This document shows positions 1 through 6,481 of a DNA stretch of 15,673 nucleotides, in pieces. Every line of letters starts with the position of its first letter. Positions within the stretch are counted from its first letter, which is position 1. This DNA is from Kiritimatiellia bacterium (lineage in GTDB: Bacteria; Verrucomicrobiota; Kiritimatiellia; RFP12; UBA1067): positions 1 to 15,673 of the forward strand of contig JAGDAE010000215.1 in NCBI GenBank assembly GCA_017959645.1, in the 5' to 3' direction. The position numbers and the translations under genes are program-made. The notes below the pieces were generated by a model, which ran no database searches, was not told where the DNA came from, and was given only the letters and a program-made list of their open reading frames with translations.

Positions 1-628
1 GCGCCGCCACCAGCGCCGCGGCCGGCAACAGCCGCGAAACGAGCGCTGCATCGAACCGGTAGCACATGCCGCCGAACGCAAGCAACGCGGCGACTGCGAA
101 CGCGGTCGGCTGGAATCTGAACCCGGCGAAACGGTTGAGCGCCGCGCCGGCCGGATAGGGGACGAAAACCGTCGCCACGCCGATCGCGTAGCTCGGCCCC
201 CATATCTTCGCAATGTCGCCGTTGGCCTCGGCTATCGCCCCGCCGATCGCCGCGCCGGTTACGCTCGTCGCGGCGGCCGCGCCGACTATCGCCGCGAAAC
301 CCAGCGTAGCCAGCGAGCAGCCGGCGAATTTGGCGAGAAAAAAGACGCGCCGCGAAACCGGATGCGACAGGGCGACAGCGACCGTGCCCGATTCGATTTC
401 ACGCCGGAAAGTCCTCACCGTCCCGAACACGGCGAACGCGAGCGAACCGAAAAGCATCGCCGAAAGGCCGGCGTCTCTGGCCATTCGCGTCGCCTCGCCG
501 AACTGGTGGTAGTGGAAGGCCGGCGAAAAGACCGCCAGCGACAGGGCGGCGGTCGTCAAAAGCAGCGAAAGCGAATCGTTGAAAAGCTCGAATGCGGTCG
601 CGAGCGCGATGGCGGCGAACCGCCTCAT
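1..628 (-). CDS. ABC-2-type transporter permease, 3' end cut off by the window
   Basis: Partial gene of 209 visible codons with its N-terminus inside the window. It starts at an ATG that shares one base with the stop codon of the upstream gene (TGATG), which implies translational coupling. The protein is hydrophobic, with candidate membrane segments near residues 18-38, 54-70, 100-122, 148-162 and 173-188. The diagnostic stretch is residues 76-103, REIESGTVAVALSHPVSRR followed by VFFLAKFAG. It matches the cytoplasmic loop of ABC-2 permeases of the NosY/copper-maturation type, where E-x-E-x-G-T is followed by L-x-x-P-V-S-R and a K-F-x-G helix. Such proteins form the membrane channel of an ABC exporter and need an ATPase partner, which is not in the window and may lie beyond the left edge. 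The substrate cannot be told from the sequence. Confidence 0.72.
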   Translation of the reverse strand, partial: MRRFAAIALATAFELFNDSLSLLLTTAALSLAVFSPAFHYHQFGEATRMARDAGLSAMLFGSLAFAVFGTVRTFRREIESGTVAVALSHPVSRRVFFLAKFAGCSLATLGFAAIVGAAAATSVTGAAIGGAIAEANGDIAKIWGPSYAIGVATVFVPYPAGAALNRFAGFRFQPTAFAVAALLAFGGMCYRFDAALVSRLLPAAALVAA

Positions 629-1467
629 CAGAACGGGGCTATCTGCGTATCCTGATAGAGGAACCAGGCAAGCGCACCGATGGCGACGCAGGCGGCGGCC
701 TGCACGATTATGCTCACCACCGCGACCCCGGCGGGAACATCCTTCACCGTCTTCTCGCCGCCTCCCTGCGGAGCGAGCGTCGGAACCGGCGGGAGCTCCG
801 GAATGTCGGCGACTTCGCCGGCGTCTTCTTCGGGCTTCTTGATGCTGAACTTGCCGGCCGGCTTGACGCCGGCGACCGGACGCTGAATCTTGATCGTCTT
901 ACGCTGCGTAACCGACGGCGGCAGCGGAACCTCCGCCGGCTTGGAAGCGTCCGCGGCGGAATCTTCCGCCTGCGGCTGCGGACGCAAGGCCGCGGTCGGC
1001 GGATGGGGGGCGATGCCGGCAGGGCGCTTGATCCTGATCGTCTTGATCGGAGTCGCCGCCTCTTCCTTTACCGGCGAGACGCCTATCGCGTCGGAAAGCG
1101 AAATCCTTACCGTCTTCGCCTTCGCCGCGTTGCGCTGCGACTCGGTCATCGCCTCGTCGCCGATGATGCCGGTCTTGTGCAGAATCGCCTGCTGGGGAAT
1201 CTGCTGGGTCACGCCCTTGAGCTTCTGGGTGACGGTCTTGAGCTGCTCGACGGCGTCCGGAGCCGACCCGGTCACGGCGGTGTCGCCGTGCGCGACCGGT
1301 TTCATCGCCACCTGCGTCGGCAGTTTTAGCCCGGCGCCGGGCGCCACCGGTTTGCGGATCACCGGCTTGAGCCGCAGCGTAGTCGCGCGCGGAGAGACCT
1401 CCTTCGCGAGCGGATCGGCCTTCGGCGGCTCCCCCTCGGCGATGTTCGACACGTTTTCTTCTGCCAT
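628..1467 (-). CDS. Tail-anchored, proline/alanine-rich protein with repeated KTIRIKRP-like motifs, function unknown
   Basis: A 279-residue protein that I cannot assign to a named family. Most of it (about 1-245) is low-complexity, rich in Pro, Ala, Lys, Val and Glu, and probably disordered. A short basic beta-like motif recurs: TTLRLKP (29-35), KTVRIS (118-123), KTIRIKRP (142-149), KTIKIQRP (190-197), plus a weaker FSIKKP (207-212). A more ordered-looking block lies at 72-130. One hydrophobic helix near residues 247-270 is followed by a short tail, so the protein should be anchored by its C-terminus with the repeats in the cytoplasm. There is no signal peptide. The start has an excellent Shine-Dalgarno sequence, GGAGGTGA, with the core seven bases before ATG. 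It lies 19 bases after frr and overlaps the ABC-2 permease by one base, so a role with that transporter is plausible but unproven. Confidence 0.8.
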   Translation of the reverse strand: MAEENVSNIAEGEPPKADPLAKEVSPRATTLRLKPVIRKPVAPGAGLKLPTQVAMKPVAHGDTAVTGSAPDAVEQLKTVTQKLKGVTQQIPQQAILHKTGIIGDEAMTESQRNAAKAKTVRISLSDAIGVSPVKEEAATPIKTIRIKRPAGIAPHPPTAALRPQPQAEDSAADASKPAEVPLPPSVTQRKTIKIQRPVAGVKPAGKFSIKKPEEDAGEVADIPELPPVPTLAPQGGGEKTVKDVPAGVAVVSIIVQAAACVAIGALAWFLYQDTQIAPF

Positions 1468-1471
1468 CTCG

Positions 1472-1479
1472 TCACCTCC
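1472..1479 (-). promoter_or_regulatory. Strong Shine-Dalgarno sequence for the KTIRIK-repeat protein
   Basis: The mRNA-sense sequence GGAGGTGA is a full match to the usual 16S anti-Shine-Dalgarno tail. The GGAGG core ends seven bases before the ATG at 1467. It fixes the start of the 279-residue protein and shows that this organism uses SD-guided initiation inside operons, although pyrH and glnA appear to lack leaders. Confidence 0.85.
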
Positions 1480-1486
1480 GGTTTTT

Positions 1487-2050
1487 TCAGACCGCCATCA
1501 CTTCGGCCTCTTTGGCCTTGAGCTCGGCGTCGATTTTCGCGATCCCTTCGTCGGTCAGCTTCTGGATCTTCTCCAGCGCCGACTTGAGATCGTCTTCCGA
1601 AATCTTCTTGTCCTTCTCGAGCTTCTTCGCCTCGTCGTTGGCGTCGCGGCGGACGTTGCGCATCGCGACCTTCTGCGCCTCGGCCTGCGTCTTGGCCACC
1701 TTGACGATCTCTTTGCGGCGCTCCTCGTTCAGCTCGGGCACGGTAATCCTGACGACCTTGCCGTCGGTCTGCGGCGTCACGCCGAGGTTGGCCGCGAGAA
1801 TCGCCTTGTTGATCGCGTCGATTACCGTCGGGTCGAATGGGGTTATCTTTATCTGGCGCGGCTCGGGCGTCGAAATCGTGCCGAGATTCTTGACCGGCGT
1901 CGGGCAGCCGTAGTAGTCGACCTTGAGCTGGTCGACCATCGCCGGATTCGCCTTGCCCGTCCTCAGCCCCGCGAACTGCGACTTGAGCGCGTCGAAGCTC
2001 TTCTGAATCTTGTCGCCGGCGTCGGCCAGCACTTCAGAAACCGTTTCCAT
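1487..2050 (-). CDS. frr: Ribosome recycling factor
   Basis: A 187-residue protein of normal length for RRF, which together with EF-G splits post-termination ribosomes. Conserved family signatures are visible: GLRTGKANP near residues 28-36, DYYG at 45-48, PFDP at 71-74, and the RNVRRDAND motif at 131-139 containing the functionally important arginine. The charged, Lys/Glu-rich helices at both ends correspond to domain I, and residues about 30-105 to the beta-rich domain II. The chosen ATG at 2050 gives the expected N-terminus and has an AAGGGA Shine-Dalgarno-like run upstream; the reading frame stays open further upstream only across pyrH. It sits 35 bases after pyrH, and the pyrH-frr order is one of the most conserved bacterial pairs. 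Confidence 0.97.
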   Translation of the reverse strand: METVSEVLADAGDKIQKSFDALKSQFAGLRTGKANPAMVDQLKVDYYGCPTPVKNLGTISTPEPRQIKITPFDPTVIDAINKAILAANLGVTPQTDGKVVRITVPELNEERRKEIVKVAKTQAEAQKVAMRNVRRDANDEAKKLEKDKKISEDDLKSALEKIQKLTDEGIAKIDAELKAKEAEVMAV

Positions 2051-2085
2051 GTCTTTCCCTTTTCTTTCAGTTTTGTTTTTCGAAA

Positions 2086-2814
2086 TCAGCTTACGATCGT
2101 CCCGACCGCCTCGCCCTTGACGACGCGCCCAAGCGCGTTCTTGTCGAAGAAATCGAAGACGATTATCGGTATCCCGTTGTCCATACGCAGCGCAAACGCC
2201 GCCGAATCCATTACCTTCAGCCGCTTCTCGAGCGCCGTCTCGTATTTGAGCGAACCGTATTTCTTCGCCTTTGGATCCTTCTTCGGGTCGGCGGTGTAGA
2301 TTCCGTCGACCTTGGTCGCCTTGAGTAGCGCGTCCGCGCCGATCTCGCTCGCCTTGAGCGCCGCGGCCGAATCGGTCGAGAAGTACGGGTTGCCGGTTCC
2401 GCCGCCGAAAATGACGACGCGCCCCTTCTCGAGGTGCCTCAACGCGCGGCGCTGGATGAACGGCTCCGCGAGCTTCGGCATTTCGATGGACGTCATCACC
2501 CGCGTAGGCACCCCGATCGACTCGAGCGCGTTCATCATCGCAAGCGCGTTGATCACCGTCGCGAGCATCCCCATCGAGTCGCCGGTTACGCGGTTCACGC
2601 CCTTCCCGGCGCCGGCGAGCCCGCGGAAGATGTTGCCGCCGCCGAGGACGATTCCGATCTCGACGCCCATGCCGTGGATCTTCTTCACGCGTTCGGCCAT
2701 GAACGCGAGCCTGTCCGGGTCGATGCACTCGCCCGTCTCGCGGTTGCCGAGAACCTCGCCGGAAAGCTTCAGCAGTATCCGGCGGTATTTAACGTTCGCT
2801 TTGCCTTTTTTCAC
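2086..2814 (-). CDS. pyrH: UMP kinase
   Basis: A 242-residue hexameric-type bacterial UMP kinase (amino-acid kinase fold), which phosphorylates UMP to UDP in pyrimidine nucleotide synthesis. Visible signatures are KLSGE (16-20), GGGNIFRG (58-65), the acceptor-site stretch GDSMGMLATV (78-87), FGGGTGNPYFSTD (136-148) and KVDGIYTADP (168-177). The start is taken as the GTG at 2814: the protein then has the normal length, the basic KYRRILLKLSGE segment sits where it should, and no ATG lies between this point and the conserved core. That GTG falls exactly seven bases after a TATACT -10 hexamer, so the mRNA is predicted to be leaderless or nearly so. It is the first gene of pyrH-frr-KTIRIK-permease and is divergent from the PHP gene. 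The start position is less certain than the identity. Confidence 0.96.
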   Translation of the reverse strand: MKKGKANVKYRRILLKLSGEVLGNRETGECIDPDRLAFMAERVKKIHGMGVEIGIVLGGGNIFRGLAGAGKGVNRVTGDSMGMLATVINALAMMNALESIGVPTRVMTSIEMPKLAEPFIQRRALRHLEKGRVVIFGGGTGNPYFSTDSAAALKASEIGADALLKATKVDGIYTADPKKDPKAKKYGSLKYETALEKRLKVMDSAAFALRMDNGIPIIVFDFFDKNALGRVVKGEAVGTIVS

Positions 2815-2821
2815 GCTGGAG

Positions 2822-2850
2822 AGTATATCAAATTTCCGTCCGCGCGACAA
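2822..2850 (-). promoter_or_regulatory. pyrH promoter (extended -10, predicted leaderless start)
   Basis: On the minus strand a TTGTCG -35 (2845-2850, four of six consensus bases) is separated by 17 bases from TATACT (2822-2827). The -10 is preceded by TGA, giving a TGnTATACT extended -10. The GTG start of pyrH begins seven bases after the hexamer, which is about where transcription should begin. The upstream CGGAAATTTGA matches the shared promoter element seen at glnA, pheS and the tRNA gene. Confidence 0.75.
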
Positions 2851-2868
2851 GTCGCCATTGACGGAAAT
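2832..2868. other. Nested dyad-symmetric sequence between two divergent promoters
   Basis: A perfect 9-base inverted repeat, ATTTCCGTC (2832-2840) and GACGGAAAT (2860-2868), encloses a second perfect dyad, GCGAC-AA-GTCGC (2844-2855). The two centres differ by only half a base (2850.0 and 2849.5). The structure covers the pyrH spacer and -35 and the PHP-gene -35, so it is placed like an operator for a dimeric regulator. Caution: the left arm read on the minus strand, CGGAAAT, is also part of the common promoter element of this window, so some of the symmetry may come from promoter sequence. Confidence 0.4.
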
Positions 2869-2886
2869 CGCGACATGTGGTAAAAT
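2858..2886 (+). promoter_or_regulatory. Promoter of the PHP-DRTGG unit
   Basis: TTGACG (2858-2863), a 17-base spacer and TAAAAT (2881-2886), with a TGG immediately before the -10 making it an extended -10. This is close to the sigma-70 consensus. The ATG of the PHP gene begins 13 bases after the hexamer, so the predicted leader is only about six or seven bases and contains no Shine-Dalgarno sequence. Confidence 0.8.
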
Positions 2887-2899
2887 CGCCGCCGCAAAG

Positions 2900-3625
2900 A
2901 TGAAATTCGATCTGCACATACACTCGGCGCTCAGCCCCTGCGCAAGCCTGGAGATGAGTCCGGCCGAAATCGTCCGCGCCGCGAAGGCGGCGGGGATGGG
3001 CGGCATCGCGCTGACCGACCACCAGTCGGCGAAGAACGCTCCGGCGATCGCCGAGTGCGCGCGGCGGGAAAACCTCGCGTGCCTGTTCGGGCTCGAGGTG
3101 CAGACGTCGGAAGACGTGCACACTCTCGCGGTCTTCGACACTGTCGCGCAGGCGCTCGCGATGACCGACTGGGTGTACGAGGCGCTGCCAAAGCGCGTGA
3201 ACGATCCCGAGACGTTCGGCGACCAGCCGGTGCTTTCGTGGGACGACGAAATCGTCGAAATGGAATGGAGAATCCTCGCGACCGGCTGCCGCCGCACGAT
3301 ACCCGAAACCGCCGCCAGGGTGCGCGAACTCGGCGGACTCTACATCGCCGCCCACATCGACCGCCCCAACTTCTCGGTCCTGTCAGGTCTCGGGGCAATC
3401 CCGGAAAACTGCTTCGACGCCGTCGAGCTCTCCCGCACCGCAGACGAAAACGCATGGGCGCCAAAGGCGGATGGATACGCGGTCATACGCTCGAGCGACG
3501 CGCACAACCCCGGCGACGTGGCGAGAGTGTGGACCGAGGCCGACTGCGAATTCACCGTCGACGGACTCAAAGCCGTCTTCGCCGCAAAATCAACCGCAAT
3601 ATCGGAGAGACTGAAATGCTTCTGA
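2900..3625 (+). CDS. PHP-domain metal-dependent phosphoesterase
   Basis: A 241-residue PHP-family protein, likely a cytosolic phosphoesterase with a multinuclear metal site; its substrate is unknown. The metal-ligand motifs are all present in order: HIH (6-8), TDH (39-41), E66 in FGLEV, H74 in SEDVH, H152 in AAHIDRP and the SSDAH motif (198-202). The sequence also carries features I associate with the PHP subgroup found beside DRTGG proteins: SALSPC near the start, the EALPKRVNDPETFGDQ block and HIDRPNFSVLSGLG. The start codon is set by the promoter, by the conserved MKFDLHIHS beginning and by divergence from pyrH. It overlaps the DRTGG gene by 10 bases, so the two are surely co-expressed. 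It is not one of the DNA polymerase-associated PHP domains, which occur within much larger proteins. Confidence 0.9.
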   Translation: MKFDLHIHSALSPCASLEMSPAEIVRAAKAAGMGGIALTDHQSAKNAPAIAECARRENLACLFGLEVQTSEDVHTLAVFDTVAQALAMTDWVYEALPKRVNDPETFGDQPVLSWDDEIVEMEWRILATGCRRTIPETAARVRELGGLYIAAHIDRPNFSVLSGLGAIPENCFDAVELSRTADENAWAPKADGYAVIRSSDAHNPGDVARVWTEADCEFTVDGLKAVFAAKSTAISERLKCF

Positions 3626-3954
3626 ACGAAATCGCCGAAAAAACTAGCGGAACCGTGGTCGTGAACATTCCCGGCGTCGAAGCGTCGTGCGCATATTCGT
3701 CGGACCTGCTGTCGGACGTCATGGGCCACTGCGCCGACGGGGCGGTTCTGATAACGATCCAGAACCACCTCAACACCATCGCCGTCTGCACGCTGGTCGG
3801 CGCCGGCATAATCGTCATATGCCACGGCCGGCCGGTTCCAGACGACATGGCGGCGGCGGCGAAGCGGGAAGGAGTAGCCATCGTCGCGACGCCGCTCTCG
3901 CAGTTCGAGGCGTCGGTGCGGCTTTCGTCCCTGCCCGCCTCGGCTAAACAGTAG
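3616..3954 (+). CDS. Small stand-alone DRTGG-domain protein
   Basis: A 112-residue protein that looks like a single DRTGG domain, a ligand- or regulator-type domain also found in phosphotransacetylase-like proteins and near CBS domains. The best landmarks are YSSDLLSDVMGHCADGAVLITIQNHLNTIAV (about residues 28-58; key residues S-D-L-L-S-D-V-M, then I-T-I-Q-x-H) and the later glycine-rich GAGIIVICHGRPVPDD (about 63-78). Stand-alone forms are usually encoded beside a PHP protein, often near [FeFe]-hydrogenase or NuoE/F-like genes, and are presumed regulatory or accessory. Here it overlaps the PHP gene by 10 bases, and a GGAGAG Shine-Dalgarno sequence six bases before the ATG supports this start. 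It converges on the tRNA gene 27 bases away. No hydrogenase gene is visible in the window. Confidence 0.85.
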   Translation: MLLNEIAEKTSGTVVVNIPGVEASCAYSSDLLSDVMGHCADGAVLITIQNHLNTIAVCTLVGAGIIVICHGRPVPDDMAAAAKREGVAIVATPLSQFEASVRLSSLPASAKQ

Positions 3955-3981
3955 CAACCGCAACAGCGGCAGGATGGAAAC

Positions 3982-4058
3982 TGGCGGGCCTGGCGGGACT
4001 CGAACCCACTACCCGCTGCTTAGAAGGCAGCTGCTCTGTCCAGATGAGCTACAGGCCC
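3982..4058 (-). tRNA. tRNA-Arg, anticodon TCT
   Basis: A complete 77-base cloverleaf can be folded. The acceptor stem GGGCCTG/CAGGCCC has seven pairs, the D stem is GCTC/GAGC, the anticodon stem is GCTGC/GCAGC around the loop CTTCTAA (anticodon TCT, reading AGA), and the T arm is GTGGG/CCCGC with loop TTCGAGT. The discriminator base is G and the terminal CCA is encoded. It has its own promoter and lies between the end of tadB and the convergent DRTGG gene. Confidence 0.97.
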
Positions 4059-4070
4059 TTGCGGGCGCGT

Positions 4071-4079
4071 ATTATACCA
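4071..4079 (-). promoter_or_regulatory. tRNA-Arg promoter (extended -10)
   Basis: TGGTATAAT on the minus strand, a perfect TGnTATAAT extended -10, ending 12 bases before the tRNA 5' end. It sits inside an 18-base sequence, GAAATATGGTATAATACG (4068-4085), that is identical to the one before glnA. No good -35 is visible at 16-18 bases, as is common for extended -10 promoters. Confidence 0.85.
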
Positions 4080-4114
4080 TATTTCGGCACGGATTTGTGC
4101 GCCGGTCTGCAAAA

Positions 4115-4798
4115 TCACACGTCGATTTTCACAATCTTCCTGATTATCAGCCACCCGATCGTGACGAGCAGAATCGTCGCCGCAACCGCTGCGACGCCGG
4201 TGAGGCTGCAGAAGAAAGGTATCATAAGCTTCGGCTTCAGCAGCGTCATGACAATGCCCAGGAACAGCGGCATGACCGACACGACGATACCCTGAAGCCG
4301 CCCCTGCGCGGTAAGCGTCTTCACGCGGCGCTCGATCTTCATGCGCCCGCGAATCGTCTCCGAAATCTTGTCGAAAATCTCGGTCACGTTGCCGCCGGTC
4401 TTGCGGCTTATCAGGATCGCCGTCGTCACGAGCGTCAGATCGTCCGACCCCACGCGCCGGCTCATCGACTCGAGCGCATCCTCGAAGCCCATGCCGATGC
4501 GAAGTTGCTGCTGGAGAATCGCGAACTCCTCGCTCATCGGGATCTCGCCCTGGGCGACGACCGAATCGAACGCCTGCGAAATCGAGAACCCGGCCCTGAG
4601 CGCGTTCGACATCGTGGAGAGCGCCTCGGGAAGCTGCTCGTTGAACTTGGCCCTCCTGCGCGCGTCGAGCCATTTCGCGAGCGGACTCTCGCCGTTCTGC
4701 CAGCCTGACTTTATCTTCACGCCGGCGGCGAAATACCACGCCAGCCCGCCGGCCGCGAGCGCGAAAAGCGCCATCGCAATCCAGCCGACCGCAGTCAT
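4115..4798 (-). CDS. tadB: Tad/Flp pilus inner-membrane platform protein (type II secretion F family, TadB-like), short form
   Basis: A 227-residue member of the T2SS-F/TadB/TadC family, the inner-membrane platform that couples the CpaF ATPase to pilin assembly or secretion. Membrane helices are predicted at about 4-24, 167-187 and 197-219. The cytoplasmic F domain spans about 56-160: LPEALSTMSNALRAGFS, SEEFAILQQQLRIGMGFEDAL, and the RKTGGNVTEIFDKISETIR motif typical of TadB/TadC. TadB proteins are commonly near 300 residues with more N-terminal membrane segments, so this copy has a shortened N-terminus. The ATG overlaps the cpaF stop by four bases (ATGA), which strongly supports it as the true start. 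It is the last gene of the chain; no TadC, pilin, secretin or prepilin peptidase gene follows before the tRNA. Calling it TadB rather than TadC rests on position next to cpaF. Confidence 0.88.
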   Translation of the reverse strand: MTAVGWIAMALFALAAGGLAWYFAAGVKIKSGWQNGESPLAKWLDARRRAKFNEQLPEALSTMSNALRAGFSISQAFDSVVAQGEIPMSEEFAILQQQLRIGMGFEDALESMSRRVGSDDLTLVTTAILISRKTGGNVTEIFDKISETIRGRMKIERRVKTLTAQGRLQGIVVSVMPLFLGIVMTLLKPKLMIPFFCSLTGVAAVAATILLVTIGWLIIRKIVKIDV

Positions 4799-6477
4799 CT
4801 CGCCCTTTCCACGTCGACCTGGACGTCGGAATCGGGATCGAACATCCTCGGATCGACCCTGATTCCGCGGCCGGGTAGCTGGTCGAACCACGTCGGCATC
4901 GCGCCGGTCGGCTTGAACTCGCCGGCGATCTTGCCGTCTTCGCCTACGCCTGACTGCTTGAACCCGAAGATGTCCTGCATCACGATCTGGTTGCCCTCGA
5001 GTCCGGTCACTTCGGTTATCGCGACGACTTTGCGCGAGCCGTCCGACATTCGCGATTCGTGGATGATCACGTCCACCGCGCTCGCGATCTGTTCGCGTAT
5101 CGCCCGCGACGGCAATTCCATGCCGCTCATGAGAACCATAGTCTCGAGACGCGATATGACGTCGCGAGGGCTGTTCGCGTGCACGGTCGTCAGCGAACCG
5201 TCGTGGCCGGTGTTCATCGCCTGCAGCATGTCGAGCGACTCCCCGCCGCGACATTCGCCGACGATAATGCGGTCGGGACGCATTCTGAGGCAGTTTTTGA
5301 CGAGATCGCGAATCGTCACCGCGCCTTTGCCTTCGATATTCGGCGGCCTCGCCTCGAGCCGCACCACATGCGGCTGCTGCAACCGGAGTTCGGCGGCGTC
5401 TTCGACGGTGATTATGCGCTCGTTGTGCGGAATATATCCCGAAAGTAGATTGAGCAGAGTGGTCTTTCCGGAGCCGGTTCCTCCCGCGACGATTATGTTC
5501 TTCCTGAGAAGCACGCAGAGCCTCATGAATTCGGCGGCGTTGTGCGTCCACGTCCCGAAGCGGATGAAATCTTCCGGCGTAAGTGCCTTCTTCGAGAATT
5601 TTCTGATCGTTATCGTCGGCCCGGACAGCGCGAGCGGGGCTATGATCGCGTTGACGCGCGAGCCGTCCGCCAGACGCGCGTCCACGTACGGCTGCGATTC
5701 GTCGATGCGCCGCCCGAGCGGGGCGACGATGCGCTCGATGACCGAAAGCACGCTGGCGTCGTCGGTGAACTGGCAGTCCGAAAGCTGTAGCTTCCCGCCG
5801 CGTTCGATATAGACCTTCCCGGGGCCGTTGACCATGATTTCGCTCACCGAATCGTCGGCGAGAAGATCTTCGAGCGGTCCGAGCCGCATCGCCTCGTTGA
5901 ACACGTCGTCTTCGAGCCTGACAGGATCGATCCCCTCCGGGAGCCGTCCGTTGGCGACCACGCCGTCGATTATCTGGCGTATCTTCTCGCGGGCCGTGTC
6001 CTCGAGCCCCTCGCGGTCCACTCCCTGCATCGTGAGGCGCTTCATGTCCATGCGCTTGAGTAGCTCTTTCTGTATCTGCTCCTGCACATCGCGCCTGATT
6101 TCGCGCATCGGATCGGGAGGCGGTATCTCGTCTTCGGCGGCCGGCGGCGGCCCGGCCGGCGCCTCCTCCTCTTCGGGATACTCCTCCGCGGCGCCGTCTT
6201 CGGACACTCTGAGCATGCATTCGCCGATCTGCACGATTTTGCCGCCGTCCAGATCGGTCGCGCCATCGATCTGCTCGCCGTTCACGTAGGTTCCGTTGGC
6301 GCTGTGCAGATCTTCTATCGTCGCGTTGCCGGCGCGCACCGTCAGCAACGCGTGCCGCTCGGACACGTCCGGCGACGGAAAGCATATCCTGCACGCCGCG
6401 CCGCGTCCGATTATGTACGCGCCGTCCGCCAGTTCCCGCGATTCGCGCACCCCTCCGACCAGAGTCGTAAGCGTCAT
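4795..6477 (-). CDS. cpaF: FHA-domain/CpaF (TadA) fusion, Tad-system secretion ATPase
   Basis: A 560-residue protein. Residues about 1-92 form an FHA phosphothreonine-binding domain: GRGAACRI (24-31), VSERHA (38-43) and NGTYVNG (61-67) are the expected glycine-arginine, serine-x-x-histidine and N-G-x-x-V-N-G signatures. A Glu/Pro-rich linker follows (about 93-122). The rest is a CpaF/TadA-type hexameric ATPase with Walker A GGTGSGKTT (332-340), an ITVEDAAEL Asp-box region (356-364), Walker B RIIVGECRGGE (403-413) and the HANS His-box (433-436). The ATPase powers Flp/Tad pilus assembly or related secretion on the cytoplasmic side. The FHA domain suggests control by threonine phosphorylation, a combination known from some bacteria but not the standard CpaF. 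A GAGGT Shine-Dalgarno sequence lies at the end of cpaB, four bases upstream, and tadB overlaps the stop. Confidence 0.94.
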   Translation of the reverse strand: MTLTTLVGGVRESRELADGAYIIGRGAACRICFPSPDVSERHALLTVRAGNATIEDLHSANGTYVNGEQIDGATDLDGGKIVQIGECMLRVSEDGAAEEYPEEEEAPAGPPPAAEDEIPPPDPMREIRRDVQEQIQKELLKRMDMKRLTMQGVDREGLEDTAREKIRQIIDGVVANGRLPEGIDPVRLEDDVFNEAMRLGPLEDLLADDSVSEIMVNGPGKVYIERGGKLQLSDCQFTDDASVLSVIERIVAPLGRRIDESQPYVDARLADGSRVNAIIAPLALSGPTITIRKFSKKALTPEDFIRFGTWTHNAAEFMRLCVLLRKNIIVAGGTGSGKTTLLNLLSGYIPHNERIITVEDAAELRLQQPHVVRLEARPPNIEGKGAVTIRDLVKNCLRMRPDRIIVGECRGGESLDMLQAMNTGHDGSLTTVHANSPRDVISRLETMVLMSGMELPSRAIREQIASAVDVIIHESRMSDGSRKVVAITEVTGLEGNQIVMQDIFGFKQSGVGEDGKIAGEFKPTGAMPTWFDQLPGRGIRVDPRMFDPDSDVQVDVERAR

Positions 6478-6481
6478 GGCG

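Noticed and set aside
890..2299. Long plus-strand open frame opposite frr and the KTIRIK gene (and similar ones such as 9585-11177 and 7485-8837)
   Set aside because: These are antisense shadows of recognised genes in a GC-rich sequence; their products are Arg- or Ser-rich without family motifs and cross gene boundaries and promoters.
3958..3969. CCGC-AACA-GCGG hairpin between the convergent DRTGG and tRNA genes as a terminator
   Set aside because: Only four base pairs and no proper T-run on either strand. I found no canonical intrinsic terminator anywhere in the window.
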